64,000 nt of DNA, from the NCBI GenBank assembly GCA_958295665.1, contig OY282558.1:20893409-20957408 (forward strand). Reading direction: 5' to 3'. A model generated the notes under the pieces. It made no database searches. It saw only the letters and a list, made by a program, of their open reading frames with translations, and was not told where the DNA came from. A program made the translations under genes and the position numbers. Source of the DNA: Tipula vernalis. Taxonomy: Eukaryota > Arthropoda > Insecta > Diptera > Tipulidae. Shown piece by piece: positions 1-14,900 of this stretch (position 1 is its first letter; the number at the start of each line of letters is the position of its first letter).

Positions 1-3000
1 AACCATGTAAAATTATTGCCGCCCAAAAACTTGTGGGCTATAGCACAGTTGATTTTCAATAAAATTGAATTTTCTAAGAAATGTTTAGAAATAATCGATC
101 AATCAAAATGAAAATTGTCACAGCAATAATAGGTCCCGAAAGAGGTATCAACCATCGTAATCAGACCATTATATATTTTTGCCGCCCAAAAACTTGTGGG
201 CTATAGCACAGTTGATTTTCAATAAAATTGAATTTTCTAAGAAATGTTTAGAAATAATCGAGCAATCAAAATGAAAATTGTCACAGCAATAACAGGTCCC
301 GAAAACTACTGATAGAGGTATCAACCATCGTAATCGAACCATGTAAAATTTTTGCCGCCCAAAAACTTGTGGGCTATAGCACAGTTGATTTTCAATAAAA
401 TTGAATTTTCTAAGAAACGTTTAGAAATAATCGAGCAATCAAAATGAAAATTGTCACAGCAATTACAGGTCCCGAAACCTATTGATAGAGGTATCAACCA
501 TCGTAATCGAACCATTTTAGATTTTTGCCGCCCAAAAACTTGTGGGCTATAGCACAGTTGATTTTCAATAAAATTGAATTTTCTAAGAAACGTTTAGAAA
601 TAATCGAGCAATCAAAATGAAAATTGTCACAGCAATAACAGGTCCCGAAAACTACTGATAGAGGTATCAACCATCGTAATCGAACCATGTAAAATTTTTG
701 CCGCCCAAAAACTTGTGGGCTATAGCACAGTTGATTTTCAATAAAATTGAATTTTCTAAGAAATGTTTAGAAATAATCGAGCAATCAAAATGAAAATTGT
801 CACAGCAATAACAGGTCCCGAAAACTACTGATAGAGGTATCAACCATCGTAATCGAACCATGTAAAATTTTTGCCGCCCAAAAACTTGTGGGCTATAGCA
901 CAGTTGATTTTCAATAAAATTGAATTTTCTAAGAAACGTTTAGAAATAATCGAGCAATCAAAATGAAAATTGTCACAGCAATTACAGGTCCCGAAACCTA
1001 TTGATAGAGGTATCAACCATCGTAATCGGACCATTTTAGATTTTTGCCGCCCAAAAACTTGTGGGCTATAGCACAGTTGATTTTCAATAAAATTGAATTT
1101 TCTAAGAAACGTTTAGAAATAATCGAGCAATCAAAATGAAAATTGTCACAGCAATAACAGGTCCCGAAAACTACTGATAGAGGTATCAACCATCGTAATC
1201 GAACCATGTAAAATTTTTGCCGCCCAAAAACTTGTGGGCTATAGCACAGTTGATTTTCAATAAAATTGAATTTTCTAAGAAACGTTTAGAAATAATCGAG
1301 CAATCAAAATAAAAATTGTCACAGCAATAACAGGTCCCGAAACCTATTGATAGAGGTATCAACCATCGTAATCGGACCATTTTAGATTTTTGCCGCCCAA
1401 AAACTTGTGGGCTATAGCACAGTTGATTTTCAATAAAATTGAATTTTCTAAGAAATGTTTAGAAATAATCGAGCAATCAAAATGAAAATTGTCACAGCAA
1501 TAACAGGTCCCGAAAACTACTGATAGAGGTATCAACCATCGTAATCGAACCATGTAAAATTTTTGCCGCCCAAAAACTTGTGGGCTATAGCACAGTTGAT
1601 TTTCAATAAAATTGAATTTTCTAAGAAACGTTTAGAAATAATCGAGCAATCAAAATGAAAATTGTCACAGCAATTACAGGTCCCGAAACCTATTGATAGA
1701 GGTATCAACCATCGTAATCGGACCATTTTAGATTTTTGCCGCCCAAAAACTTGTGGGCTATAGCACAGTTGATTTTCAATAAAATTGAATTTTCTAAGAA
1801 ATGTTTAGAAATAATCGATCAATCAAAATGAAAATTGTCACAGCAATAACAGGTCCCGAAACCTATTGATAGAGGTATCAACCATCGTAATCAGACCATT
1901 ATATATTTTTGCCGCCCAAAAACTTGTGGGCTATAGCTCAGTTGATTTTCAATAAAATTGAATTTTCTAAGAAACGTTTAGAAATAATCGAGCAATCAAA
2001 ATGAAAATTGTCACAGCAATTACAGGTCCCGAAACCTATTGATAGAGGTATCAACCATCGTAATCGGACCATTTTAGATTTTTGCCGCCCAAAAACTTGT
2101 GGGCTATAGCACAGTTGATTTTCAATAAAATTGAATTTTCTAAGAAATGTTTAGAAATAATCGATCAATCAAAATGAAAATTGTCACAGCAATAACAGGT
2201 CCCGAAACCTATTGATAGAGGTATCAACCATCGTAATCGGACCATTTTAGATCTTTGCCGCCCAAAAACTTGTGGGCTATAGCACAGTTGATTTTCAATA
2301 AAATTGAATTTTCTAAGAAACGTTTAGAAATAATCGAGCAATCAAAATGAAAATTGTCACAGCAATAACAGGTCTCGAAACCTATTGATAGAGGTATCAA
2401 CCATCGTAATCGGACCATTTTAGATTTTTGCCGCCCAAAAACTTGTGGGCTATAGCACAGTTGATTTTCAATAAAATTGAATTTTCTAAGAAACGTTTAG
2501 AAATAATCGAGCAATCAAAATGAAAATTGTCACAGCAATAATAGGTCCCGAAACCTATTGATAGAGGTATCAACCATCGTAATCGAACCATGTAAAATTT
2601 TTGCCGCCCAAAAACTTGTGGGCTATAGCACAGTTGATTTTCAATAAAATTGAATTTTCTAAGAAACGTTTAGAAATAATCGAGCAATCAAAATGAAAAT
2701 TGTCACAGCAATTACAGGTCCCGAAACCTATTGATAGAGGTATCAACCATCGTAATCGGACCATTTTAGATTTTTGCCGCCCAAAAACTTGTGGGCTATA
2801 GCACAGTTGATTTTCAATAAAATTGAATTTTCTAAGAAATGTTTAGAAATAATCGAGCAATCAAAATGAAAATTGTCACAGCAATAACAGGTCCCGAAAC
2901 CTATTGATAGAGGTATCAACCATCGTAATCGGACCATTTTAGATCTTTGCCGCCCAAAAACTTTTGGGCTATAGCACAGTTGATTTTCAATAAAATTGAA

Positions 3001-3261
3001 TTTTCTAAGAAACGTTTAGAAATAATCGAGCAATCAAAATGAAAATTGTCACAGCAATAACAGGTCTCGAAACCTATTGATATAGGTATCAACCATCGTA
3101 ATCGGACCATTTTAGATCTTTGCCGCCCAAAAACTTTTGGGCTATAGCACAGTTGATTTTCAATAAAATTGAATTTTCTAAGAAACGTTTAGAAATAATC
3201 GAGCAATCAAAATGAAAATTGTCACAGCAATAACAGGTCCCGAAACCTATTGATAGAGGTA
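1..3261. repeat. Mixed A/B/C/D monomers, left edge
   Basis: About 19 monomers with A and B boxes partly alternating (346-bp dimer), interspersed with C-type monomers (for example near 160 and 1,893) and D-type monomers carrying AGATCT (near 2,249, 2,939 and 3,112). Near its end, monomers with CTTTTGGGC and GATATAGGTATC appear at 346-bp spacing (2,916 to 3,262), the start of the pattern carried into the next block. No gene or other element is present. Confidence 0.85.
138..143. repeat. Monomer with 10-bp deletion
   Basis: GGTCCCGAAAGAGGTATC replaces the usual GGTCCCGAAACCTATTGATAG-type stretch, removing ten bases between CCCGAAA and GAGGTATC. I saw this only once in the window. It lies in a C-type context, with AATAATAGG just upstream. 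Confidence 0.85.
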
Positions 3262-6200
3262 TCAACCATCGTAATCGGACCATTTTAGATCTTTGCCGCC
3301 CAAAAACTTTTGGGCTATAGCACAGTTGATTTTCAATAAAATTGAATTTTCTAAGAAACGTTTAGAAATAATCGAGCAATCAAAATGAAAATTGTCACAG
3401 CAATAACAGGTCTCGAAACCTATTGATATAGGTATCAACCATCGTAATCGGACCATTTTAGATTTTTGCCGCCCAAAAACTTGTGGGCTATAGCACAGTT
3501 GATTTTCAATAAAATTGAATTTTCTAAGAAACGTTTAGAAATAATCGAGCAATCAAAATAAAAATTGTCACAGCAATAATAGGTCCCGAAACATATTGAT
3601 AGAGGTATCAACCATCGTAATCGGACCATTTTAGATTTTTGCCGCCCAAAAACTTGTGGGCTATATCACAGTTGATTTTCAATAAAATTGAATTTTCTAA
3701 GAAACGTTTAGAAATAATCGAGCAATCAAAATGAAAATTGTCACAGCAATAACAGGTCCCGAAAACTACTGATAGAGGTATCAACCATCGTAATCGAACC
3801 ATGTAAAATTTTTGCCGCCCAAAAACTTGTGGGCTATAGCACAGTTGATTTTCAATAAAATTGAATTTTCTAAGAAACGTTTAGAAATAATCGAGCAATC
3901 AAAATGAAAATTGTCACAGCAATTACAGGTCCCGAAACCTATTGATAGAGGTATCAACCATCGTAATCGGGCCATTTTAGATTTTTGCCGCCCAAAAACT
4001 TGTGGGCTATAGCACAGTTGATTTTCAATAAAATTGAATTTTCTAAGAAACGTTTAGAAATAATCGAGCAATCAAAATGAAAATTGTCACAGCAATAACA
4101 GGTCCCGAAAACTACTGATAGAGGTATCAACCATCGTAATCGAACCATGTAAAATTTTTGCCGCCCAAAAACTTGTGGGCTATAGCACAGTTGATTTTCA
4201 ATAAAATTGAATTTTCTAAGAAACGTTTAGAAATAATCGAGCAATCAAAATGAAAATTGTCACAGCAATTACAGGTCCCGAAACCTATTGATAGAGGTAT
4301 CAACCATCGTAATCGGACCATTTTAGATTTTTGCCGCCCAAAAACTTGTGGGCTATAGCACAGTTGATTTTCAATAAAATTGAATTTTCTAAGAAACGTT
4401 TAGAAATAATCGAGCAATCAAAATGAAAATTGTCACAGCAATAACAGGTCCCGAAAACTACTGATAGAGGTATCAACCATCGTAATCGAACCATGTAAAA
4501 TTTTTGCCGCCCAAAAACTTGTGGGCTATAGCTCAGTTGATTTTCAATAAAATTGAATTTTCTAAGAAACGTTTAGAAATAATCGAGCAATTAAAATGAA
4601 AATTGTCACAGCAATAACAGGTCCCGAAACCTATTGATAGAGGTATCAACCATCGTAATCGGACCATTTTAGATCTTTGCCGCCCAAAAACTTGTGGGCT
4701 ATAGCACAGTTGATTTTCAATAAAATTGAATTTTCTAAGAAACGTTTAGAAATAATCGAGCAATCAAAATGAAAATTGTCACAGTAATAACAGGTCTCGA
4801 AACCTATTGATAGAGGTATCAACCATCGTAATCGGACCATTTTAGATTTTTGCCGCCCAAAAACTTATGGGCTATAGCACAGTTGATTTTCAATAAAATT
4901 GAATTTTCTAAGAAACGTTTAGAAATAATCGAGCAATCAAAATGAAAATTGTCACAGCAATAATAGGTCCCGAAACCTATTGATAGAGGTATCAACCATC
5001 GTAATCGGACCATTTTAGATTTTTGCCGCCCAAAAACTTGTGGGCTATAGCACAGTTGATTTTCAATAAAATTGAATTTTCTAAGAAACGTTTAGAAATA
5101 ATCGAGCAATCAAAATGAAAATTGTCACAGCAATAACAGGTCCCGAAAACTACTGATAGAGGTATCAACCATCGTAATCGAACCATGTAAAATTTTTGCC
5201 GCCCAAAAACTTGTGGGCTATAGCACAGTTGATTTTCAATAAAATTGAATTTTCTAAGAAACGTTTAGAAATAATCGAGCAATCAAAATGAAAATTGTCA
5301 CAGCAATAACAGGTCCCGAAACCTATTGATAGAGGTATCAACCATCGTAATCGGACCATTTTAGATCTTTGCCGCCCAAAAACTTTTGGGCTATAGCACA
5401 GTTGATTTTCAATAAAATTGAATTTTCTAAGAAACGTTTAGAAATAATCGAGCAATCAAAATGAAAATTGTCACAGCAATAACAGGTCTCGAAACCTATT
5501 GATATAGGTATCAACCATCGTAATCGGACCATTTTAGATTTTTGCCGCCCAAAAACTTGTGGGCTATAGCACAGTTGATTTTCAATAAAATTGAATTTTC
5601 TAAGAAACGTTTAGAAATAATCGAGCAATCAAAATAAAAATTGTCACAGCAATAATAGGTCCCGAAACATATTGATAGAGGTATCAACCATCGTAATCGG
5701 ACCATTTTAGATTTTTGCCGCCCAAAAACTTGTGGGCTATATCACAGTTGATTTTCAATAAAATTGAATTTTCTAAGAAACGTTTAGAAATAATCGAGCA
5801 ATCAAAATGAAAATTGTCACAGCAATAACAGGTCCCGAAAACTACTGATAGAGGTATCAACCATCGTAATCGAACCATGTAAAATTTTTGCCGCCCAAAA
5901 ACTTGTGGGCTATAGCACAGTTGATTTTCAATAAAATTGAATTTTCTAAGAAACGTTTAGAAATAATCGAGCAATCAAAATGAAAATTGTCACAGCAATT
6001 ACAGGTCCCGAAACCTATTGATAGAGGTATCAACCATCGTAATCGGGCCATTTTAGATTTTTGCCGCCCAAAAACTTGTGGGCTATAGCACAGTTGATTT
6101 TCAATAAAATTGAATTTTCTAAGAAACGTTTAGAAATAATCGAGCAATCAAAATGAAAATTGTCACAGCAATAACAGGTCCCGAAAACTACTGATAGAGG

Positions 6201-7413
6201 TATCAACCATCGTAATCGAACCATGTAAAATTTTTGCCGCCCAAAAACTTGTGGGCTATAGCACAGTTGATTTTCAATAAAATTGAATTTTCTAAGAAAC
6301 GTTTAGAAATAATCGAGCAATCAAAATGAAAATTGTCACAGCAATTACAGGTCCCGAAACCTATTGATAGAGGTATCAACCATCGTAATCGGACCATTTT
6401 AGATTTTTGCCGCCCAAAAACTTGTGGGCTATAGCACAGTTGATTTTCAATAAAATTGAATTTTCTAAGAAACGTTTAGAAATAATCGAGCAATCAAAAT
6501 GAAAATTGTCACAGCAATAACAGGTCCCGAAAACTACTGATAGAGGTATCAACCATCGTAATCGAACCATGTAAAATTTTTGCCGCCCAAAAACTTGTGG
6601 GCTATAGCTCAGTTGATTTTCAATAAAATTGAATTTTCTAAGAAACGTTTAGAAATAATCGAGCAATTAAAATGAAAATTGTCACAGCAATAACAGGTCC
6701 CGAAACCTATTGATAGAGGTATCAACCATCGTAATCGGACCATTTTAGATCTTTGCCGCCCAAAAACTTGTGGGCTATAGCACAGTTGATTTTCAATAAA
6801 ATTGAATTTTCTAAGAAACGTTTAGAAATAATCGAGCAATCAAAATGAAAATTGTCACAGTAATAACAGGTCTCGAAACCTATTGATAGAGGTATCAACC
6901 ATCGTAATCGGACCATTTTAGATTTTTGCCGCCCAAAAACTTATGGGCTATAGCACAGTTGATTTTCAATAAAATTGAATTTTCTAAGAAACGTTTAGAA
7001 ATAATCGAGCAATCAAAATGAAAATTGTCACAGCAATAATAGGTCCCGAAACCTATTGATAGAGGTATCAACCATCGTAATCGGACCATTTTAGATTTTT
7101 GCCGCCCAAAAACTTGTGGGCTATAGCACAGTTGATTTTCAATAAAATTGAATTTTCTAAGAAACGTTTAGAAATAATCGAGCAATCAAAATGAAAATTG
7201 TCACAGCAATAACAGGTCCCGAAAACTACTGATAGAGGTATCAACCATCGTAATCGAACCATGTAAAATTTTTGCCGCCCAAAAACTTGTGGGCTATAGC
7301 ACAGTTGATTTTCAATAAAATTGAATTTTCTAAGAAACGTTTAGAAATAATCGAGCAATCAAAATGAAAATTGTCACAGCAATTACAGGTCCCGAAACCT
7401 ATTGATAGAGGTA
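3262..7413. repeat. Higher-order repeat, 12 monomers (2,076 bp), two copies
   Basis: Copy 1 (about 3,262-5,337) and copy 2 (about 5,338-7,413) share private variants in order at exactly 2,076 bp: GATATAGGTATC (about 3,424/5,500), AGCAATCAAAATAAAAATTG with AATAATAGG and GAAACATATTG, CTATATCACAG (3,661/5,737), GGGCCATTTTAG (3,969/6,045), GAGCAATTAAAATG (4,588/6,664), CACAGTAATAAC (4,783/6,859) and ACTTATGGGC (4,864/6,940). One difference seen near the end is CAATAACAGG (about 5,308) versus CAATTACAGG (about 7,384). Near identity suggests a recent duplication; boundaries are good only to within a monomer. Confidence 0.93.
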
Positions 7414-9835
7414 TCAACCATCGTAATCGGACCATTTTAGATTTTTGCCGCCCAAAAACTTGTGGGCTATAGCACAGTTGATTTTCAATAAAATTGAATT
7501 TTCTAAGAAACGTTTAGAAATAATCGAGCAATCAAAATGAAAATTGTCACAGCAATAACAGGTCCCGAAAACTACTGATAGAGGTATCAACCATCGTAAT
7601 CGAACCATGTAAAATTTTTGCCGCCCAAAAACTTGTGGGCTATAGCACAGTTGATTTTCAATAAAATTGAATTTTCTAAGAAACGTTTAGAAATAATCGA
7701 GCAATCAAAATGAAAATTGTCACAGAAATTACAGGTCCCGAAACCTATTGATAGAGGTATCAACCATCGTAATCGGACCATTTTAGATTTTTGCCGCCCA
7801 AAAACTTGTGGGCTATAGCACAGTTGATTTTCAATAAAATTGAATTTTCTAAGAAATGTTTAGAAATAATCGAGCAATCAAAATGAAAATTGTCACAGCA
7901 ATAACAGGTCCCGAAAACTACTGATAGAGGTATCAACCATCGTAATCGAACCATGTAAAATTTTTGCCGCCCAAAAACTTGTGGGCTATAGCACAGTTGA
8001 TTTTCAATAAAATTGAATTTTCTAAGAAACGTTTAGAAATAATCGAGCAATCAAAATGAAAATTGTCACAGCAATAACAGGTCCCGAAAACTACTGATAG
8101 AGGTATCAACCATCGTAATCGAACCATGTAAAGTTTTTGCCGCCCAAAAACTTGTGGGCTATAGCACAGTTGATTTTCAATAAAATTGAATTTTCTAAGA
8201 AACGTTTAGAAATAATCGAGCAATCAAAATGAAAATTGTCACAGCAATTACAGGTCCCGAAACCTATTGATAGAGGTATCAACCATCGTAATCGGGCCAT
8301 TTTAGATTTTTGCCGCCCAAAAACTTGTGGGCTATAGCACAGTTGATTTTCAATAAAATTGAATTTTCTAAGAAACGTTTAGAAATAATCGAGCAATCAA
8401 AATGAAAATTGTCACAGCAATAACAGGTCCCGAAAACTACTGATAGAGGTATCAACCATCGTAATCGAACCATGTAAAATTTTTGCCGCCCAAAAACTTG
8501 TGGGCTATAGCACAGTTGATTTTCAATAAAATTGAATTTTCTAAGAAACGTTTAGAAATAATCGAGCAATCAAAATGAAAATTGTCACAGCAATTACAGG
8601 TCCCGAAACCTATTGATAGAGGTATCAACCATCGTAATCGGACCATTTTAGATTTTTGCCGCCCAAAAACTTGTGGGCTATAGCACAGTTGATTTTCAAT
8701 AAAATTGAATTTTCTAAGAAACGTTTAGAAATAATCGAGCAATCAAAATGAAAATTGTCACAGCAATAACAGGTCCCGAAAACTACTGATAGAGGTATCA
8801 ACCATCGTAATCGAACCATGTAAAATTTTTGCCGCCCAAAAACTTGTGGGCTATAGCACAGTTGATTTTCAATAAAATTGAATTTTCTAAGAAACGTTTA
8901 GAAATAATCGAGCAATCAAAATGAAAATTGTCACAGAAATTACAGGTCCCGAAACCTATTGATAGAGGTATCAACCATCGTAATCGGACCATTTTAGATT
9001 TTTGCCGCCCAAAAACTTGTGGGCTATAGCACAGTTGATTTTCAATAAAATTGAATTTTCTAAGAAATGTTTAGAAATAATCGAGCAATCAAAATGAAAA
9101 TTGTCACAGCAATAACAGGTCCCGAAAACTACTGATAGAGGTATCAACCATCGTAATCGAACCATGTAAAATTTTTGCCGCCCAAAAACTTGTGGGCTAT
9201 AGCACAGTTGATTTTCAATAAAATTGAATTTTCTAAGAAACGTTTAGAAATAATCGAGCAATCAAAATGAAAATTGTCACAGCAATAACAGGTCCCGAAA
9301 ACTACTGATAGAGGTATCAACCATCGTAATCGAACCATGTAAAATTTTTGCCGCCCAAAAACTTGTGGGCTATAGCACAGTTGATTTTCAATAAAATTGA
9401 ATTTTCTAAGAAACGTTTAGAAATAATCGAGCAATCAAAATGAAAATTGTCACAGCAATTACAGGTCCCGAAACCTATTGATAGAGGTATCAACCATCGT
9501 AATCGGACCATTTTAGATTTTTGCCGCCCAAAAACTTGTGGGCTATAGCACAGTTGATTTTCAATAAAATTGAATTTTCTAAGAAACGTTTAGAAATAAT
9601 CGAGCAATCAAAATGAAAATTGTCACAGCAATAACAGGTCCCGAAAACTACTGATAGAGGTATCAACCATCGTAATCGAACCATGTAAAATTTTTGCCGC
9701 CCAAAAACTTGTGGGCTATAGCACAGTTGATTTTCAATAAAATTGAATTTTCTAAGAAACGTTTAGAAATAATCGAGCAATCAAAATAAAAATTGTCACA
9801 ACAATAACAGGTCCCGAAACCTATTGATAGAGGTA
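7414..9835. repeat. Higher-order repeat, 7 monomers (1,211 bp), nearly two copies
   Basis: Matching monomers recur at 1,211 bp; the private CACAGAAATTACAGG at about 7,723 and 8,934 is the clearest tag. Five or six successive monomers match. The copies differ at AAAGTTTTTG (about 8,130, left only) and at the GGGCCATT variant (about 8,294, left only). The GGGCCATT monomer also links this block to the 12-monomer unit upstream (at 3,969 and 6,045), so it looks like a partial re-amplification of that unit's interior. Confidence 0.88.
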
Positions 9836-11911
9836 TCAACCATCGTAATCGGACCATTTTAGATTTTTGCCGCCCAAAAACTTGTGGGCTATAGCACAGT
9901 TGATTTTCAATAAAATTGAATTTTCTAAGAAATGTTTAGAAATAATCGAGCAATCAAAATGAAAATTGTCACAGCAATAACAGGTCCCGAAAACTACTGA
10001 TAGAGGTATCAACCATCGTAATCGAACCATGTAAAATTTTTGCCGCCCAAAAACTTGTGGGCTATAGCACAGTTGATTTTCAATAAAATTGAATTTTCTA
10101 AGAAACGTTTAGAAATAATCGAGCAATCAAAATGAAAATTGTCACAGCAATAACAGGTCCCGAAAACTACTGATAGAGGTATCAACCATCGTAATCGAAC
10201 CATGTAAAATTTTTGCCGCCCAAAAACTTGTGGGCTATAGCACAGTTGATTTTCAATAAAATTGAATTTTCTAAGAAACGTTTAGAAATAATCGAGCAAT
10301 CAAAATGAAAATTGTCACAGCAATTACAGGTCCCGAAACCTATTGATAGAGGTATCAACCATCGTAATCGGACCATTTTAGATTTTTGCCGCCCAAAAAC
10401 TTGTGGGCTATAGCACAGTTGATTTTCAATAAAATTGAATTTTCTAAGAAACGTTTAGAAATAATCGAGCAATCAAAATGAAAATTGTCACAGCAATAAC
10501 AGGTCCCGAAAACTACTGATAGAGGTATCAACCATCGTAATCGAACCATGTAAAATTTTTGCCGCCCAAAAACTTGTGGGCTATAGCACAGTTGATTTTC
10601 AATAAAATTGAATTTTCTAAGAAACGTTTAGAAATAATCGAGCAATCAAAATAAAAATTGTCACAACAATAACAGGTCCCGAAACCTATTGATAGAGGTA
10701 TCAACCATCGTAATCGGACCATTTTAGATTTTTGCCGCCCAAAAACTTGTGGGCTATAGCACAGTTGATTTTCAATAAAATTGAATTTTCTAAGAAATGT
10801 TTAGAAATAATCGAGCAATCAAAATGAAAATTGTCACAGCAATAACAGGTCCCGAAAACTACTGATAGAGGTATCAACCATCGTAATCGAACCATGTAAA
10901 ATTTTTGCCGCCCAAAAACTTGTGGGCTATAGCACAGTTGATTTTCAATAAAATTGAATTTTCTAAGAAACGTTTAGAAATAATCGAGCAATCAAAATGA
11001 AAATTGTCACAGCAATAACAGGTCCCGAAAACTACTGATAGAGGTATCAACCATCGTAATCGAACCATGTAAAATTTTTGCCGCCCAAAAACTTGTGGGC
11101 TATAGCACAGTTGATTTTCAATAAAATTGAATTTTCTAAGAAACGTTTAGAAATAATCGAGCAATCAAAATGAAAATTGTCACAGCAATTACAGGTCCCG
11201 AAACCTATTGATAGAGGTATCAACCATCGTAATCGGACCATTTTAGATTTTTGCCGCCCAAAAACTTGTGGGCTATAGCACAGTTGATTTTCAATAAAAT
11301 TGAATTTTCTAAGAAACGTTTAGAAATAATCGAGCAATCAAAATGAAAATTGTCACAGCAATAACAGGTCCCGAAAACTACTGATAGAGGTATCAACCAT
11401 CGTAATCGAACCATGTAAAATTTTTGCCGCCCAAAAACTTGTGGGCTATAGCACAGTTGATTTTCAATAAAATTGAATTTTCTAAGAAACGTTTAGAAAT
11501 AATCGAGCAATCAAAATAAAAATTGTCACAACAATAACAGGTCCCGAAACCTATTGATAGAGGTATCAACCATCGTAATCGGACCATTTTAGATTTTTGC
11601 CGCCCAAAAACTTGTGGGCTATAGCACAGTTGATTTTCAATAAAATTGAATTTTCTAAGAAATGTTTAGAAATAATCGAGCAATCAAAATGAAAATTGTC
11701 ACAGCAATAACAGGTCCCGAAAACTACTGATAGAGGTATCAACCATCGTAATCGAACCATGTAAAATTTTTGCCGCCCAAAAACTTGTGGGCTATAGCAC
11801 AGTTGATTTTCAATAAAATTGAATTTTCTAAGAAACGTTTAGAAATAATCGAGCAATCAAAATGAAAATTGTCACAGCAATAACAGGTCCCGAAAACTAC
11901 TGATAGAGGTA
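8971..11911. repeat. Higher-order repeat, 5 monomers (865 bp), about 3.4 copies
   Basis: The private variant TTGTCACAACAATAACAGG occurs at 9,793, 10,658 and 11,523, exactly 865 bp apart, each time after AAAATAAAAATTG. The surrounding order of monomers (AAATGTTT-bearing B, then two box-A monomers, then B) repeats too. Matching monomers extend left to about 8,971, overlapping the 7-monomer block. The repeat stops at about 11,911, where the next monomer no longer matches. By eye the copies look identical, so this is one of the youngest amplifications in the window. Confidence 0.93.
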
Positions 11912-14900
11912 TCAACCATCGTAATCGAACCATGTAAAATTTTTGCCGCCCAAAAACTTGTGGGCTATAGCACAGTTGATTTTCAATAAAATTGAATTTT
12001 CTAAGAAACGTTTAGAAATAATCGAGCAATCAAAATGAAAATTGTCACAGCAATAACAGGTCCCGAAAACTACTGATAGAGGTATCAACCATCGTAATCG
12101 AACCATGTAAAATTTTTGCCGCCCAAAAACTTGTGGGCTATAGCACAGTTGATTTTCAATAAAATTGAATTTTCTAAGAAACGTTTAGAAATAATCGAGC
12201 AATCAAAATGAAAATTGTCACAGCAATTACAGGTCCCGAAACCTATTGATAGAGGTATCAACCATCGTAATCGAACCATGTAAAATTTTTGCCGCCCAAA
12301 AACTTGTGGGCTATAGCACAGTTGATTTTCAATAAAATTGAATTTTCTAAGAAATGTTTAGAAATAATCGAGCAATCAAAATGAAAATTGTCACAGCAAT
12401 AACAGGTCCCGAAAACTACTGATAGAGGTATCAACCATCGTAATCGAACCATGTAAAATTTTTGCCGCCCAAAAACTTGTGGGCTATAGCACAGTTGATT
12501 TTCAATAAAATTGAATTTTCTAAGAAACGTTTAGAAATAATCGAGCAATCAAAATGAAAATTGTCACAGCAATTACAGGTCCCGAAACCTATTGATAGAG
12601 GTATCAACCATCGTAATCGGACCATTTTAGATTTTTGCCGCCCAAAAACTTGTGGGCTATAGCACAGTTGATTTTCAATAAAATTGAATTTTCTAAGAAA
12701 CGTTTAGAAATAATCGAGCAATCAAAATGAAAATTGTCACAGCAATAACAGGTCCCGAAAACTACTGATAGAGGTATCAACCATCGTAATCGAACCATGT
12801 AAAATTTTTGCCGCCCAAAAACTTGTGGGCTATAGCACAGTTGATTTTCAATAAAATTGAATTTTCTAAGAAACGTTTAGAAATAATCGAGCAATCAAAA
12901 TGAAAATTGTCACAGCAATTACAGGTCCCGAAACCTATTGATAGAGGTATCAACCATCGTAATCGGACCATTTTAGATTTTTGCCGCCCAAAAACTTGTG
13001 GGCTATAGCACAGTTGATTTTCAATAAAATTGAATTTTCTAAGAAACGTTTAGAAATAATCGAGCAATCAAAATGAAAATTGTCACAGCAATTACAGGTC
13101 CCGAAACCTATTGATAGAGGTATCAACCATCGTAATCGGACCATTTTAGATTTTTGCCGCCCAAAAACTTGTGGGCTATAGCACAGTTGATTTTCAATAA
13201 AATTGAATTTTCTAAGAAACGTTTAGAAATAATCGAGCAATCAAAATGAAAATTGTCACAGCAATAACAGGTCCCGAAAACTACTGATAGAGGTATCAAC
13301 CATCGTAATCGAACCATGTAAAATTTTTGCCGCCCAAAAACTTGTGGGCTATAGCACAGTTGATTTTCAATAAAATTGAATTTTCTAAGAAACGTTTAGA
13401 AATAATCGAGCAATCAAAATGAAAATTGTCACAGCAATTACAGGTCCCGAAATCTATTGATAGAGGTATCAACCATCGTAATCGGACCATTTTAGATTTT
13501 TGCCGCCCAAAAACTTGTGGGCTATAGCACAGTTGATTTTCAATAAAATTGAATTTTCTAAGAAATGTTTAGAAATAATCGAGCAATCAAAATGAAAATT
13601 GTCACAGCAATAACAGGTCCCGAAAACTACTGATAGAGGTATCAACCATCGTAATCGAACCATGTAAAATTTTTGCCGCCCAAAAACTTGTGGGCTATAG
13701 CACAGTTGATTTTCAATAAAATTGAATTTTCTAAGAAACGTTTAGAAATAATCGAGCAATCAAAATGAAAATTGTCACAGCAATTACAGGTCCCGAAACC
13801 TATTGATAGAGGTATCAACCATCGTAATCGGACCATTTTAGATTTTTGCCGCCCAAAAACTTGTGGGCTATAGCACAGTTGATTTTCAATAAAATTGAAT
13901 TTTCTAAGAAACGTTTAGAAATAATCGAGCAATCAAAATGAAAATTGTCACAGCAATAACAGGTCCCGAAAACTACTGATAGAGGTATCAACCATCGTAA
14001 TCGAACCATGTAAAATTTTTGCCGCCCAAAAACTTGTGGGCTATAGCACAGTTGATTTTCAATAAAATTGAATTTTCTAAGAAACGTTTAGAAATAATCG
14101 AGCAATCAAAATGAAAATTGTCACAGCAATTACAGGTCCCGAAATCTATTGATAGAGGTATCAACCATCGTAATCGGACCATTTTAGATTTTTGCCGCCC
14201 AAAAACTTGTGGGCTATAGCACAGATGATTTTCAATAAAATTGAATTTTCTAAGAAACGTTTAGAAATAATCGAGCAATCAAAATGAAAATTGTCACAGC
14301 AATTACAGGTCCCGAAACCTATTGATAGAGGTATCAACCATCGTAATCGGACCATTTTAGATTTTTGCCGCCCAAAAACTTGTGGGCTATAGCACAGTTG
14401 ATTTTCAATAAAATTGAATTTTCTAAGAAACGTTTAGAAATAATCGAGCAATCAAAATGAAAATTGTCACAGCAATAACAGGTCCCGAAAACTACTGATA
14501 GAGGTATCAACCATCGTAATCGAACCATGTAAAATTTTTGCCGCCCAAAAACTTGTGGGCTATAGCACAGTTGATTTTCAATAAAATTGAATTTTCTAAG
14601 AAACGTTTAGAAATAATCGAGCAATCAAAATAAAAATTGTCACAGCAATAACAGGTCCCGAAACCTATTGATAGAGGTATCAACCATCGTAATCGGACCA
14701 TTTTAGATTTTTGCCGCCCAAAAACTTGTGGGCTATAGCACAGTTGATTTTCAATAAAATTGAATTTTCTAAGAAATGTTTAGAAATAATCGAGCAATCA
14801 AAATGAAAATTGTCACAGCAATAACAGGTCCCGAAAACTACTGATAGAGGTATCAACCATCGTAATCGAACCATGTAAAATGTTTGCCGCCCAAAAACTT

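Noticed and set aside
160..175. TATATAT in box C as a promoter
   Set aside because: It is one allelic form of the diagnostic box in an AT-rich repeat, with no linked gene; promoter activity of the satellite cannot be judged from sequence.
13123..14506. A full 4-monomer (692 bp) higher-order repeat
   Set aside because: Only about two of the four monomers match at that offset, so it is recorded as a short duplication within the irregular A/B block.
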